A stretch of DNA of 64,000 nucleotides from Fodinibacter sp963763015 (GTDB lineage Bacteria; Actinomycetota; Actinomycetes; Actinomycetales; Dermatophilaceae). The stretch is from the NCBI GenBank assembly GCA_963763015.1, contig CAVXML010000009.1, forward strand, positions 248,001-312,000, read 5' to 3'. Positions 8,288 to 17,614 of the stretch are shown one piece after another. Each line of letters starts with the position of its first letter. Positions within the stretch are counted from its first letter, which is position 1. The translations under genes were made by a program, and so were the position numbers. The notes under the pieces were generated by a model. The model did not search any database and had not been told where the DNA came from. It saw only the letters and a program-made list of their open reading frames with translations.

Positions 8288-9648
8288 ATGGCGCACCGCG
8301 ACCGGTACACAAGCCTCGTCTCCACCAGCGTTGGCCGGAGGGTCGCGAGCTCGCTGGGTCTCCCGCAGCCCGTCGCTCTGCGCCGGCACGAGCCGGAGCG
8401 CCCGCTCGTCGACGGCCCCGTGCTCGTCGGTGGGCACCGTGACACCCCCGCGCTCGCGGTCCTCCGCGACGGGCTGGAGGCGGCCGGGGCGAGGCTGGTC
8501 GACGAGGTTCCCGACGAGGACCGGCTGGGCGGTGTCGTCGTCGACCTGACCGGCGCAGCCACCCCTGCCGACCTGGAGTCGCTGCGGGCGACCCTGGGCC
8601 CCGCGCTGAAGCGTCTCGGCCGCTGCGCGCGGGTCATCGTCCTGGGGCTGGACCCCGCCGGAACCACCGACCCGCCCGCCCGCGCTGCCCACCGCGCACT
8701 CGAAGGCGTGACGCGCTCGGTCGCCAAGGAGCTCCGCGCCGGTGCGACGGCGAACCTCGTCCTGCTCACCGCCGGCGCGGAGGAGGCCGGTCTGGGAACG
8801 GTCGAGTTCCTGCTCTCCGGACGGTCGGCCTACGTGGACGCCCAGGTCTTCCACGTGGGCGAGCGGGCGAAGGTGCCCCCGCCCGGAACCGGCTGACCAG
8901 GCGAAGCCGCTCGACGGCAAGGTGGCCGTGGTCACCGGCGCGGCCCGCGGCATCGGTGCCGACATCGCCCGGGTCCTGGCCCGGGACGGTGCGACGGTCG
9001 TGTGCGTCGACGTCCCGAGCGCGGGGTCCGCCCTCGCGAAGGTGGCGAACGAGGTGGGCGGCACGGCCCTCCAGGCGGACGTCACGGCATCCGACGCCGG
9101 TCAGCGCATCCTCAGCCACGCTCGCACCCGGCACGGCGGGCTCGACGTCGTCGTCCACAACGCGGGCATCCTGCGGGACAAGCTGCTCGTCAACACCGAC
9201 GCCGACAGGTGGCGCTCGGTGCTCGAGGTCAACCTGCTCTCGATCCTGCGGATGAACGAGGCATTCCTCGCCGACGACGGCCTTCGCGACGGAGGGCACC
9301 TCGTGCTCGTCTCGTCCATCGCCGGGATCGCGGGCAACCGCGGGCAGACCAACTACGCGGCATCCAAGGCGGGCGTGATCGGCCTCGTCGACGCGTACTC
9401 CGCCGACCCGGGTCTGCGCGCCCGTGGCATCACGGTGAACGCGGTCGCTCCGGGCTTCATCGAGACGGAGATGACGGCCAGGATCCCGCTCGCCACCCGC
9501 GAGCTCGGCCGACGGTTCAACAGCCTGTCGCAGGGCGGGCTGCCGGTCGACGTGGCCGAGACCGTCGCCTACTTCGCCTCGGACGCGCAGGCGGCGGTCA
9601 GCTGGCAACGTGGTGCGCGTCTGCGGCCAGAGCCTGCTGGGGGCGTGA
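8288..9648 (+). pseudogene. Long 3-oxoacyl reductase (FabG4-like), broken by two apparent frameshifts
   Basis: Repaired, this is a protein of about 452 residues with an N-terminal Rossmann-like domain and a C-terminal SDR ketoreductase, the FabG4/HMwFabG layout. The N-terminal part reads to AKVPPPGTG and stops at 8894-8896. The SDR part (GKVAVVTGAARGIG, VHNAGILRDK, VLVSSIAGIAGN, YAASKAGVIGLV) is in the next frame from about 8880. A second break near 9605 returns the expected ending GNVVRVCGQSLLGA in the third frame, with stop at 9646-9648. Both breaks behave as one extra base; the first is in a C-rich run. The NADP loop and the Ser-Tyr-Lys triad are intact, so sequencing error is as likely as true inactivation. 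Confidence 0.75.
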
Positions 9649-9649
9649 C

Positions 9650-10499
9650 GTGGCGGTCGAGACGCTGGGGTCCGTGCCGTCGACCACCCCGCTGCTCCTC
9701 CGGGCGGCGCTCACCGCGCGAGGGAGGAGAGGCGACACCGTGCCGGAGCGGACCCTTCGCGTCGAGGACGTGCGGGTGGACCGAAGCAGGCTCGCGGCAT
9801 ACCAGCGCCTGTGCGGGTATGCCGTCGACGACACCCTCCCGCAGCCGTACCCGTGGGTGTTGGCGTTCCCGGTGCAGATGTCGCTCATGGCCCGACCGGA
9901 CTTCCCGGTGCCGTTGCCCGGGATGGTGCACCTCGCGAACACCGTCACCACCCACCGCCGGCTGGATGCCGGGGAGCCGCTCACCCTGTCGGTGACCGCC
10001 GGTGCCGTGCTGCCCCACCGGCGGGGACGGACGCTGGACGTCCGCCTGGAGGCCCACGTGGGTGACGACCTGGTGTGGGAGTGCGACAGCGTCTACCTCA
10101 GTCGCGGCCGGGGCACCGAGGACGCCCCCCGCGACGACGCCCCGCCGACGCTGCCCGCGGAGCCGGTGGTCGGGCGCTGGCGGCTTCCCGAGGACCTCGG
10201 GCGGGCGTACGCGTCGGTCTCCGGCGACGTCAACCCGATCCACCTCCACCCGCTGAGCGCCCGGGCCATGGGCTTCCCGCGGCACATCGCCCACGGCATG
10301 TGGACGTACGCGCGGACGCTGGCGGCGCTGGGCCGAGGTTCGCTCGGGCCGTCCACGAGCCGGGTGTGGTTCACCGCGCCGCTGTTCCTGCCCAGCACCG
10401 TCGAACTGGTGAGCAGCGGTCGGAGGGCACGTCGTGGCTGGTCTGCGGTCTGCGAAGGACCCGGAGAAAACGCACCTGGCGCTGACGTTGCGTGGCTGA
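9650..10499 (+). pseudogene. MaoC-family (R)-3-hydroxyacyl dehydratase (HtdX-like), two apparent frameshifts
   Basis: GTG 9650 follows the fabG stop by one base. The main frame gives a double-hotdog dehydratase: TVTTHRRLDAGEPLTLSV in the first half, then YASVSGDVNPIHLHPLSARA and FPRHIAHGMWTYAR. The last two hold the Asp/His hydratase-2 motif. Near 10412 the sequence slips to a second frame (GTSWLVCGLR) and near 10452 to a third (KDPEKTHLALTLRG, stop 10497-10499). Each slip looks like one missing base. Repaired, the protein would be about 283 residues, the usual HtdX length. With the thiolase and FabG genes it would dehydrate 3-hydroxyacyl chains. Error or decay cannot be told apart here. Confidence 0.7.
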
Positions 10500-10685
10500 G
10501 CACGGCTGCGACAACCTGCCGAGGCCCCAAACCTTCGGGAAACCGCTGGCTCGGGTGGCGAACATGGGCCTTTTGGACTATGGCGTGCAGCGCGGCCTGC
10601 GGTTACGGTGTCAACCAGTCCGGACCCAGGCGTCCGGGCTCCCTTTGCGCATCGCGCGCGGCGGGAGAAGCAACGGAGGATCGCC

Positions 10686-12068
10686 ATGAGGCAGTTCAGA
10701 CGACGCGTGGCGCTGCGGTTGCAGGGGCTGCCCTTGCCCTCGGGCCTGGGCTGCGGGTCCGCAGGTCCGGCGAGGCCGGTTCCCGAATGCATCCGCCGAG
10801 CTACGTCATCGTCGTGGTTGGCCTTCGACACCGGTTCCTCGAACACCGTGACGCATGGTCTCAACGGCGACGGGACACTGCTCCGGAGCTGCGCAGGTCC
10901 TGACCACCGGGAAGGCATGTTCGCTCAACGAGGGAGGCGCAGGCCCTGCTGGACTTCGTGGATCCGGTCTGGCGCACCGGGTGTGGGCTTCGCAAATGGT
11001 GGGATCGGCGTGCGCGAGAAGGGAACGCCTCGGGCACGTCCTGCTGCCGCTGTCGACGCGGCCCGCGATGAAACGCTCAGAGCCGGGCTCACTCGGCAGC
11101 TGGTGACGTGGCCGGTCGACCCCGTGGCCGCGATGTCGGCCTCGCTGGACGTCGACCTGAAGCAGAGCGCGCAGATCCTCGCCAGTCGCGACACCAGGGT
11201 GGCACCGAGACCGGTGCGCCCGAACTGCGCAGTGGCGCCTCAGATCGGCGCCACATTGCCGACGCCGGGGGGTCCGGTCCCGGACGACAAGGTCTTCATC
11301 TGCAACAACCCTGCGGATTCCGGGCCGGACAGCGGCATCAACAACAACTGCCGTTGGGAGATCAGCGCGCCGTCGTGGACCCGCACCAAGCCGACGAGCC
11401 GCCGGGCTGTCCGAGGACGGCGTCGTGTTCGACACCCTGACGCTCAAGCCCCTCACCGGCTCCTTCTCGCTCATGGGTGGCGCCGACGGACCGGTCGCCG
11501 ACCCGGACTACCCGATGCCGCTCGTACTTCGGGGCGGACGCCGATCCGGAACGGAGGACGTCGAGTGCGTCGATCTTCGAGCTCGTCGACGGTGTCGTCG
11601 ACTGCAGTGAGGGGACGAACACGGTCACCCTCCGGGGCGACATTGCGTCCTCGTGGAAGCGGCTGGTCAACGTCGGCGGCACCGAGGAGTCCTGCCTGGC
11701 GTACCCGTACGCCACACGGACGGGCATCGACGAGGACGGGCGGCAGTTCGCCGAGATGGTCAAGCCGCTCGACTTCGAGACCAAGGCGCAGGCGCTGTGG
11801 TCGACCACGTTCTTGGTGGGCGGCGGTAACGCAGTCCCGCCGATCACCATGGAGCTCGACAAGCTGGACGGCACCCAACTGGTCTACCCGCGAGCTCGGC
11901 GCCTGCCCCGCCGAGTACTACGCCGACCCAGCAGCGTTCGATCCCGAGGCGGAGGGCTACGGCTATCCCTATGCGTGCCTGGTCTCCGCCGAGCGAGGAT
12001 CGGGGAAGCTCAACAAGTACGCGACCTACACGGCGTACGTCTTCGGCGACGCAGGGATGCGCCGCTAG
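10686..12068 (+). pseudogene. Hypothetical secreted protein, several frame breaks
   Basis: Coding-like stretches alternate between frames over 1.4 kb. ATG 10686 (GGAGGAT upstream) begins MRQFRRRVA, and the next frame continues AAVAGAALALG, together an ordinary signal peptide. Later pieces are STREAQALLDFVDPVW (from 10925), KVFICNNPADSGPDSGINNN, LSEDGVVFDTLTLKPLTGSF (next frame), YFGADADPERRTSSASIFEL (third frame, from about 11525), and ELGACPAEYYADPAAFDPE to the end (from about 11895). At least five breaks are needed. No domain is recognised; the cysteines and Asp-rich composition suggest an exported protein. The final TAG overlaps the stop of the convergent cyclase gene. The 186 bases upstream (10500-10685) show no gene. 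Confidence 0.55.
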
Positions 12069-15000
12069 GTTCTGGTCGCGAGCGCGTCGTCGGTCTCGGT
12101 GACCGACGACGCGCCCAGCGAGTGGAGGATGCCCTCGGCCTCGCCCCACAGGCGCACCGCGCCGGCCTCGTCATCGAGGTGTCGTCGGACGCGGCTGTGG
12201 ACGCGAAGGAGGAGCGCCTCGTCGTAGGGCAGCTGCGTCTCGCGCGCCGCGATGATGCCGGTCTCGACGAGCTCCTCTGCCTCGGCGAACCGCCCGAGGG
12301 CGAGCAGCGCGCGAGATCGCTGGAGGCAGATGCGGGGAAGGGCCGAGGCGGCCTCGGTGCTCGCCGCGCGCTCCGCCGCGTCGATCGTCCGGAGCGCCAC
12401 CTCCGGCCGGCCCTCGCGGATCATCGCATCCGCCTCGACGAGGGACGCCTCGAGGGCCGTCGTCGCCTTGTCGAGCGCCAGGAGCCGCTGGGCGACGGTC
12501 GCTCCGAGATCGGCCGCGCCGACATGGTCGCCCTTGAGGAGGCGGACGCGGGCCAGCTGGATCTCCCCCTGAGCGAGGAAGTACGCCGCTCCGGAGGCGC
12601 GCAGCACGCGCAGGGCGTCGGCCAGCAGGTCCTCGGCTTCCGGCAGCCGGCCCTGGTTGATGAGGAGCTCGGCGAGGTTGACACCGGTCTCGGCGGCACC
12701 GAAGTCCTTGCCGACCTCGATGGCGACCTCTCGGGCCGTCGTGTACCACTGCGTGGCCTCGGTCCAGCGGCCCGCGTAGTAGGCCAGCGTCCCGAGGTTC
12801 CCCCTGACGACCTCTTCCAAGGGGCGTAGCCCCTTGTCCATGCAGATCTGCAGCGCCTCGAGATGTCGGGCTCCCAGGCCCGGCACGCCCATGAGGATCT
12901 CGACCGTGTCGAGGAAGACCAGCGCGAGGACCAGACGCTCGGCGTCACCGGTGGCGCGCGCACCGGCGGCCGCACGCTCCGCCCAGACCATCGCATCCTT
13001 CAGGCGCTCCTGCTCGACACGGATGCGAGCGGTGAGGCCGTCGAGCTGGACGAGGATCGGGCGCCCGTCGCCCTCGGCATCGCCCAGCAGGTGCCGAGCC
13101 CGTCCGACGGCTCGCGTGGCCGCGGTCAGCTCGCCGGTGCGGGTGTGGACGGTCGCCCGAAGCGCGAGCACCCGCGCGTGGGCGAGCGAGTCGTCCTTGA
13201 GCAGGCGCTCGGCGCGGCGGTAGGCGTCGACGGACTCCCCGAACATCCCTGCCAGCTCCGCCAGACCGCCGATCCGGATCCACAGCTCGGCGCGTTCGAC
13301 GTCCGAGATCTCCGGCAACCGGCGGCTGACGTCGAGGGCGTTCTGGAGGTGCCGCACGGCGTCCGCGTTGGCGTAGGAGCGCTCCGCGAGCTGCCCGGCC
13401 AGCTGCGAGTACCGCCAGGTGCGAGCAGCGTCCGCCGCCCGCTCGAAGTGCAGCGCCAGGGTGGGGGAGTCGGCCTCGAGGTTCGTGCTCATCCGCTCGA
13501 GCACCTCACCGGCCGTCCGATGGATCCGGCTGCGGACCCGGAAGGCCAGGCCCTCGTACGCCGCATCCCGGACGAGGCTGTTGCGGAACCTCAGGCGCTC
13601 CGGACCGTCGGGCTCGACGAACTCGGCCAGCGTGGCGAGGCAGGCGGCATCCACGACGAGGCCGTCGGCCTCGACCGTCGCGTCGAGCATCTCGCGGCGG
13701 AAGCTGCGGCCGAGGACCGCGCAGTAGCGCAGGATGCGACGCACCGTCGGCGGCAGCCGGTCGATCTGGCGCGTCATGGCGGCACTCACCGACTCGGGCA
13801 GCGACTCCATCGATCCGGCGCCGAGGGCGAGTCGGGTGACCTCCTCGACGAACAGCGGGTTGCCCTCGGCCCGCTCGACGACGGCCGCGATCTCGTGCGG
13901 ACGCAGGGGTGTGGCCTCCGTCGCGGCGATGACGAGCTTCTCGACGACCCCCCGCGGCAGCGGGTCGAGATGGATGCGGGTCCCGGCGGTCGGAGAGAAG
14001 CCGCCGCCCTCGCCACGGTGCACGGCGATGACCACCCACGGCCGACCGACGGTGGCCGTGGCCACCCGCTCGAGCAGGTGGGCCGACGCGCCGTCCGCCC
14101 ACTGGGAGTCCTCCACGAGCACGGCCATCCGCTTCGGCAGGAGGCGGGCCGTGACCTCGACGAGTGCATCCGCGACCCGGTCGGCTCGGAACTGCGGGTC
14201 GATGCGGTCTGCCTCCGGCGTGGCCGGAACCTCCACCTGGGCCACGTCGGCGAGGAGCGGAGCCAGCGGCAGCAGGTCGGGGGCGTGACGTTCCAGGGTC
14301 GAGAGCATGGTTCGACCCATCTCCTCCGGAAGCCCTCGGTCGATCCCGAGCAGCGCCCGCACCGGGTCGCGGAGCACGCGGTACGCGCTCGAGGCGCCGT
14401 AGGGCTCGGCGCGCAGCACCACGCGGTGGTCGGGCTGCGTGGCGTCGAGCACCTCCTGGGCGAGGCGGGACTTCCCGAGACCGGTCGCGGCCTCGATCGT
14501 GAGCACCCCGCCGGCTCCGGCGAGTGCCTCCTCGACGACCTGTCGGGCCGTCGCCAGCTCCTCGTCACGACCGAGCATCGGCAGGCGCGCCGTCTGGACC
14601 GACTCCCGCGTGCCGATCTCCTCACCCACCGCGTACACGGCCATCGGCACCGACTTCCCCTTCATCGCGAAGGGTCCGGCCGGGGTCACGGCGAACAACG
14701 TGTGCGAGTGCTCCAGGACGCTCGGGTGGGCGTGGATCACTCCGGGCGGAGCGGTCGACATGATCCGCGCCGCCGTGTTCGTCGTGTCGCCCATGGCGGA
14801 GTACGCCGCGCGCTCGGGGATGCCGACCTCGGCCGCGAAGACGTGCCCGCGGTTGGTGCCCAGCTGCAGTGGAAGCGGCGGGCCGGCATCCGCCATCCGG
14901 CGCAGCGCCCGCAGCATGCGGCCCTCGTCGTCCTCGCCCGTCACGGGGACGCCGGAGCCGAGGAAGAACTTCCCGCCGTTCGAGTCGATGTCCGTCGCGA

Positions 15001-15862
15001 GCAGCGTCACGCCTTCCGCGTTCAGTGCCTCTTCGACGGCGGTGACCAGCTGGTGCAGCGTCTCGCCGAGGGCAACGTGACCCTGCTCGGCGAGGATCGT
15101 GTCGGTCCCGGAGAACCGGACGAAGGCGATCGTGGCGACCCGGTGCTCGGGGTCGGGGGGGCCGGGTGCCAGGTACTCGCCGAGGTCGACGGGGAACAGC
15201 GTTCGGAGCAGGCTGTCGTCCGCTGCGGGCACGGACCAGTCGGTCGCGGCAGTGCTGTGAGCGACCCGCCTGCGCAGGAGCAGCTCTCCGTCGGGGCGGG
15301 GCCGCGTGGACCCGTGCGAGAGCCGGGCTGCGGTTGCCTGGCTGACCACGATCTCGCCGGCGTTCGCGACCTTCTCCGCCTGGGCGGTGCCCGACGCCGC
15401 CGGGCCGAGGATCAGCAGCTCCCGGGTCGGTGACCCGACGAGGAAGAGGACGACGTCGCCGGAGTGCACTCCGACGGACATGGACAGGGACAGGCGGCCC
15501 ACCGATGTCGGGACACCGGCGGCCTCCCGCAGCGCCGTGCGCATCTCCACGGCCGCATCGCAGGCCTGCTCGGGGTGGCCCTCACCGCGGAAGAGGAAGA
15601 GGAGTGCGTCACCGCCGAACTTGAGCAGCTCTCCACCCCGGGCGGCCGAGATCCGCAGCATCGGCCCGAACACCCGGTTCAGGGTGTCGACGATCTCCTC
15701 GGCCCCGATCCGGCCGCGGCGGGAGAGGCGCTCGGTGAGCGCGGTGAACCCGGACACGTCGGCGAAGACCATCGTCCCGTCGACGACGCGCGACAGCGCA
15801 CCCGGTGTCTCGTCGTCCCAGACAAGGGTGATCGGGGGAACGTGTCGCCGCAGGTCGGTCAT
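12065..15862 (-). CDS. Adenylate/guanylate cyclase-domain protein with AAA ATPase and TPR region
   Basis: A 1265-residue multidomain protein. The first class III cyclase domain (about residues 15-190) has FADVSGFTALTERL and LKFGGDALLFLFRG with both metal-binding Asp. A second cyclase-like domain (about 200-400) reads FVRFSGTDTIL where an Asp is expected, so it looks degenerate. Then comes an AAA_16-type ATPase with Walker A ATGLGKSRL (Lys 464), followed by long alpha-helical TPR-like repeats to the end. This order resembles soluble adenylyl cyclase (two cyclase halves, ATPase, TPR). It would make cAMP or cGMP in the cytosol, gated by the ATPase/TPR part (inference). It is divergent from two metallohydrolases. 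The start is ATG 15862; upstream in-frame codons look non-coding. Confidence 0.85.
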   Translation of the reverse strand: MTDLRRHVPPITLVWDDETPGALSRVVDGTMVFADVSGFTALTERLSRRGRIGAEEIVDTLNRVFGPMLRISAARGGELLKFGGDALLFLFRGEGHPEQACDAAVEMRTALREAAGVPTSVGRLSLSMSVGVHSGDVVLFLVGSPTRELLILGPAASGTAQAEKVANAGEIVVSQATAARLSHGSTRPRPDGELLLRRRVAHSTAATDWSVPAADDSLLRTLFPVDLGEYLAPGPPDPEHRVATIAFVRFSGTDTILAEQGHVALGETLHQLVTAVEEALNAEGVTLLATDIDSNGGKFFLGSGVPVTGEDDEGRMLRALRRMADAGPPLPLQLGTNRGHVFAAEVGIPERAAYSAMGDTTNTAARIMSTAPPGVIHAHPSVLEHSHTLFAVTPAGPFAMKGKSVPMAVYAVGEEIGTRESVQTARLPMLGRDEELATARQVVEEALAGAGGVLTIEAATGLGKSRLAQEVLDATQPDHRVVLRAEPYGASSAYRVLRDPVRALLGIDRGLPEEMGRTMLSTLERHAPDLLPLAPLLADVAQVEVPATPEADRIDPQFRADRVADALVEVTARLLPKRMAVLVEDSQWADGASAHLLERVATATVGRPWVVIAVHRGEGGGFSPTAGTRIHLDPLPRGVVEKLVIAATEATPLRPHEIAAVVERAEGNPLFVEEVTRLALGAGSMESLPESVSAAMTRQIDRLPPTVRRILRYCAVLGRSFRREMLDATVEADGLVVDAACLATLAEFVEPDGPERLRFRNSLVRDAAYEGLAFRVRSRIHRTAGEVLERMSTNLEADSPTLALHFERAADAARTWRYSQLAGQLAERSYANADAVRHLQNALDVSRRLPEISDVERAELWIRIGGLAELAGMFGESVDAYRRAERLLKDDSLAHARVLALRATVHTRTGELTAATRAVGRARHLLGDAEGDGRPILVQLDGLTARIRVEQERLKDAMVWAERAAAGARATGDAERLVLALVFLDTVEILMGVPGLGARHLEALQICMDKGLRPLEEVVRGNLGTLAYYAGRWTEATQWYTTAREVAIEVGKDFGAAETGVNLAELLINQGRLPEAEDLLADALRVLRASGAAYFLAQGEIQLARVRLLKGDHVGAADLGATVAQRLLALDKATTALEASLVEADAMIREGRPEVALRTIDAAERAASTEAASALPRICLQRSRALLALGRFAEAEELVETGIIAARETQLPYDEALLLRVHSRVRRHLDDEAGAVRLWGEAEGILHSLGASSVTETDDALATRT

Positions 15863-15977
15863 CGGGTGAGGGTCGCTTGGCCGTTTCTCGAGAGCAGGGG
15901 AGCGGGCATCTGTAGACTCCCACACGCTCCCGTGTCGGGAAGACGGATCCGCCGTCGTCGGGTGCGCTAGGAGGCTC

Positions 15978-16847
15978 GTGCGCGTCGTCTTCCTCGGTGT
16001 CCGCGGCTCGGTGTGCTCGCCCGGTCCCGACTTCGTCCGGTACGGCGGCAACACGTCGTGCCTCGCTCTCTCGACGGGCGTCGACGCCGACCCGACGCTG
16101 CTGCTCGACGCAGGAACCGGCATCCGGACCGCGACGAGCATGCTGCACGGGAAACCGTTCCGCGGCACGATCCTCGTCAGCCACGTGCACTGGGACCACG
16201 TGCAGGGCCTGCCGTTCTTCTCGGCAGGGGACCGAGCGGGTGCGAAGGCCGCCCTGCTGGTCCCGGCCCAGGGTGGCAAGTCGGGTCGCGACCTCGTGGC
16301 GCAGATGATGTCGCCGCCCGCCTTCCCGATCACGCCCGAGGGACTCATCGGTGACTGGACGTTCCACGCCGTGCAGCCCGGCCGGGTCGTGGTCCCGGAC
16401 TTCGAGGTCCGGGCGTTCGAGGTGGCCCACAAGGGTGGGCGCACCTTCGGCTACACGGTCCGACAGGGCGGCGGGTCCATCGGCTACGTGCCCGACCACG
16501 CGCCCGAGCTCGGGGTGTCGGCCGACGCGCTCGAGGCGCTCGAGGGCGTCGACGTCCTCGTCCACGATGCGCAGTTCCTCGAGCACGAGCGGCCGCGGGC
16601 CGTCGACTACGGCCATGCCACGGTCGACGACGCCGTCAAGCTCGCCGAGCGTGTGAGCGCTGCCTCGCTCGCCCTGTTCCACCACGGCCCGCACCGGGTC
16701 GACGACGCCCTCGACGTCATCGGCACGGAGGCGCAGGCCAAGGCGCCCATGCCGGTTCTCGTCGCGGCGGAAGGCGTGGCGCTCGACCTCGAGGGGCAGG
16801 CCCCGGTGGCCCCCCCGCGTGCCGAGGTCAGCCCGGTGCTCCCCTAG
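15978..16847 (+). CDS. MBL-fold metallohydrolase, possible cyclic-nucleotide phosphodiesterase
   Basis: A 289-residue metallo-beta-lactamase-fold hydrolase starting at GTG 15978 (AGGAGG upstream). The zinc motif HVHWDH is at about residues 69-74. Other ligands are in IGYVPDH, VLVHDAQF and YGHATVDDA. This layout (N-terminal GVRGS...FVRYGGNTSC, then HxHxDH) is that of the PhnP/class II phosphodiesterase group, which cuts cyclic phosphodiesters. It is divergent from the large cyclase, with only 115 bases between, so cleavage of cAMP or cGMP is a reasonable guess. Substrate is not shown by sequence. Confidence 0.8.
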   Translation: MRVVFLGVRGSVCSPGPDFVRYGGNTSCLALSTGVDADPTLLLDAGTGIRTATSMLHGKPFRGTILVSHVHWDHVQGLPFFSAGDRAGAKAALLVPAQGGKSGRDLVAQMMSPPAFPITPEGLIGDWTFHAVQPGRVVVPDFEVRAFEVAHKGGRTFGYTVRQGGGSIGYVPDHAPELGVSADALEALEGVDVLVHDAQFLEHERPRAVDYGHATVDDAVKLAERVSAASLALFHHGPHRVDDALDVIGTEAQAKAPMPVLVAAEGVALDLEGQAPVAPPRAEVSPVLP

Positions 16848-16856
16848 ACTCCGGCC

Positions 16857-17612
16857 GTGCGGATCCTCTCGGTCTCGGACCTGCACTACCGTCTGCCGCA
16901 CTACGACTGGCTGGTGCGCGCCGCCGAGGACCCGGACACCGACGTCGTCGTGCTGGCCGGCGACCTCGCCGACGTCGTGAGCCCGGTGCCGGTCGACGTC
17001 CAGGCAGTCGTCCTCGAGTCCTACCTCCACAGGCTCTCGGAGCGCTCGGTCGTGCTCGCCTCTTCCGGGAACCACGACCTCGACGGTCCCGGTGCGAACG
17101 GCGAGCAGGTGGCCGGCTGGATGCGTCGCGTGGACTCCGAGCGGGTGCTCGTGGACGGGTCGTCGACGGACATCGACGGGGTGCGCTTCACGGTCTGCCC
17201 CTGGTGGGACGGACCGGCGACCCGTGCCGAGGTCGACGCGCAGCTCGCCACCGCGGCGGCGGACCGTCCCGGGCTCTGGGTCTGGGTCTACCACTCGCCC
17301 CCGGCAGGGACCCCGCTGTGCCGGGACGGGCGCCGCGAGTTCCCGGACCACGACCTCGCCGCGTGGATCGAGCAGCACCAGCCGGACATCGTGATCTGCG
17401 GCCACATCCACCAGGCGCCATGGGCGAAGGGTGGCTCCTGGCACGCTCGGCTCGGCCGCACCCACGTCTTCAACGCCGGGAAGCAGATCGGTCACGTGCC
17501 GCCGCACATCACCATCGACACCACGGCGGGGACCGCCCACTGGTTCGGGGTCTTCGAGTCGGAGACGATCGACCTCGCCCTCGGCGTGGCGAGGGCCGCC
17601 GAGCTCCTCTGA
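16857..17612 (+). CDS. Calcineurin-like metallophosphoesterase
   Basis: A 251-residue phosphoesterase with the complete dimetal motif set: SDLHY at residues 7-11, AGDLAD, SGNHDLDG, VYHSPPAG and CGHIHQAPW. GTG 16857 has TAGACT exactly six bases upstream (16845-16850, overlapping the previous stop TAG) and no Shine-Dalgarno site, so it may have its own leaderless transcript. The family includes class III cAMP phosphodiesterases (CpdA/Rv0805). Given the nearby cyclase and cyclic-nucleotide-binding gene, a role in that signalling is plausible but unproven. Its stop lies two bases from the convergent neighbour's stop. Confidence 0.85.
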   Translation: MRILSVSDLHYRLPHYDWLVRAAEDPDTDVVVLAGDLADVVSPVPVDVQAVVLESYLHRLSERSVVLASSGNHDLDGPGANGEQVAGWMRRVDSERVLVDGSSTDIDGVRFTVCPWWDGPATRAEVDAQLATAAADRPGLWVWVYHSPPAGTPLCRDGRREFPDHDLAAWIEQHQPDIVICGHIHQAPWAKGGSWHARLGRTHVFNAGKQIGHVPPHITIDTTAGTAHWFGVFESETIDLALGVARAAELL

Positions 17613-17614
17613 CG

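Noticed and set aside
8870..10460. Programmed ribosomal frameshifting in the FabG and MaoC genes
   Set aside because: There are four slips in two directions without slippery heptamers or shared structure, and more in the next gene. Sequence error or decay is simpler.
12863..15433. An open frame of 856 codons on the plus strand antisense to the cyclase gene
   Set aside because: It is a shadow frame of a GC-rich gene: no ribosome binding site, Arg/Gly/Pro/His-rich product, and the opposite strand encodes clear cyclase, ATPase and TPR motifs.
15863..16444. N-terminal extension of the cyclase reading frame to 16444
   Set aside because: It would run antisense through the MBL-fold gene and its product there has no domain features. 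ATG 15862 gives a protein starting just before the cyclase domain.
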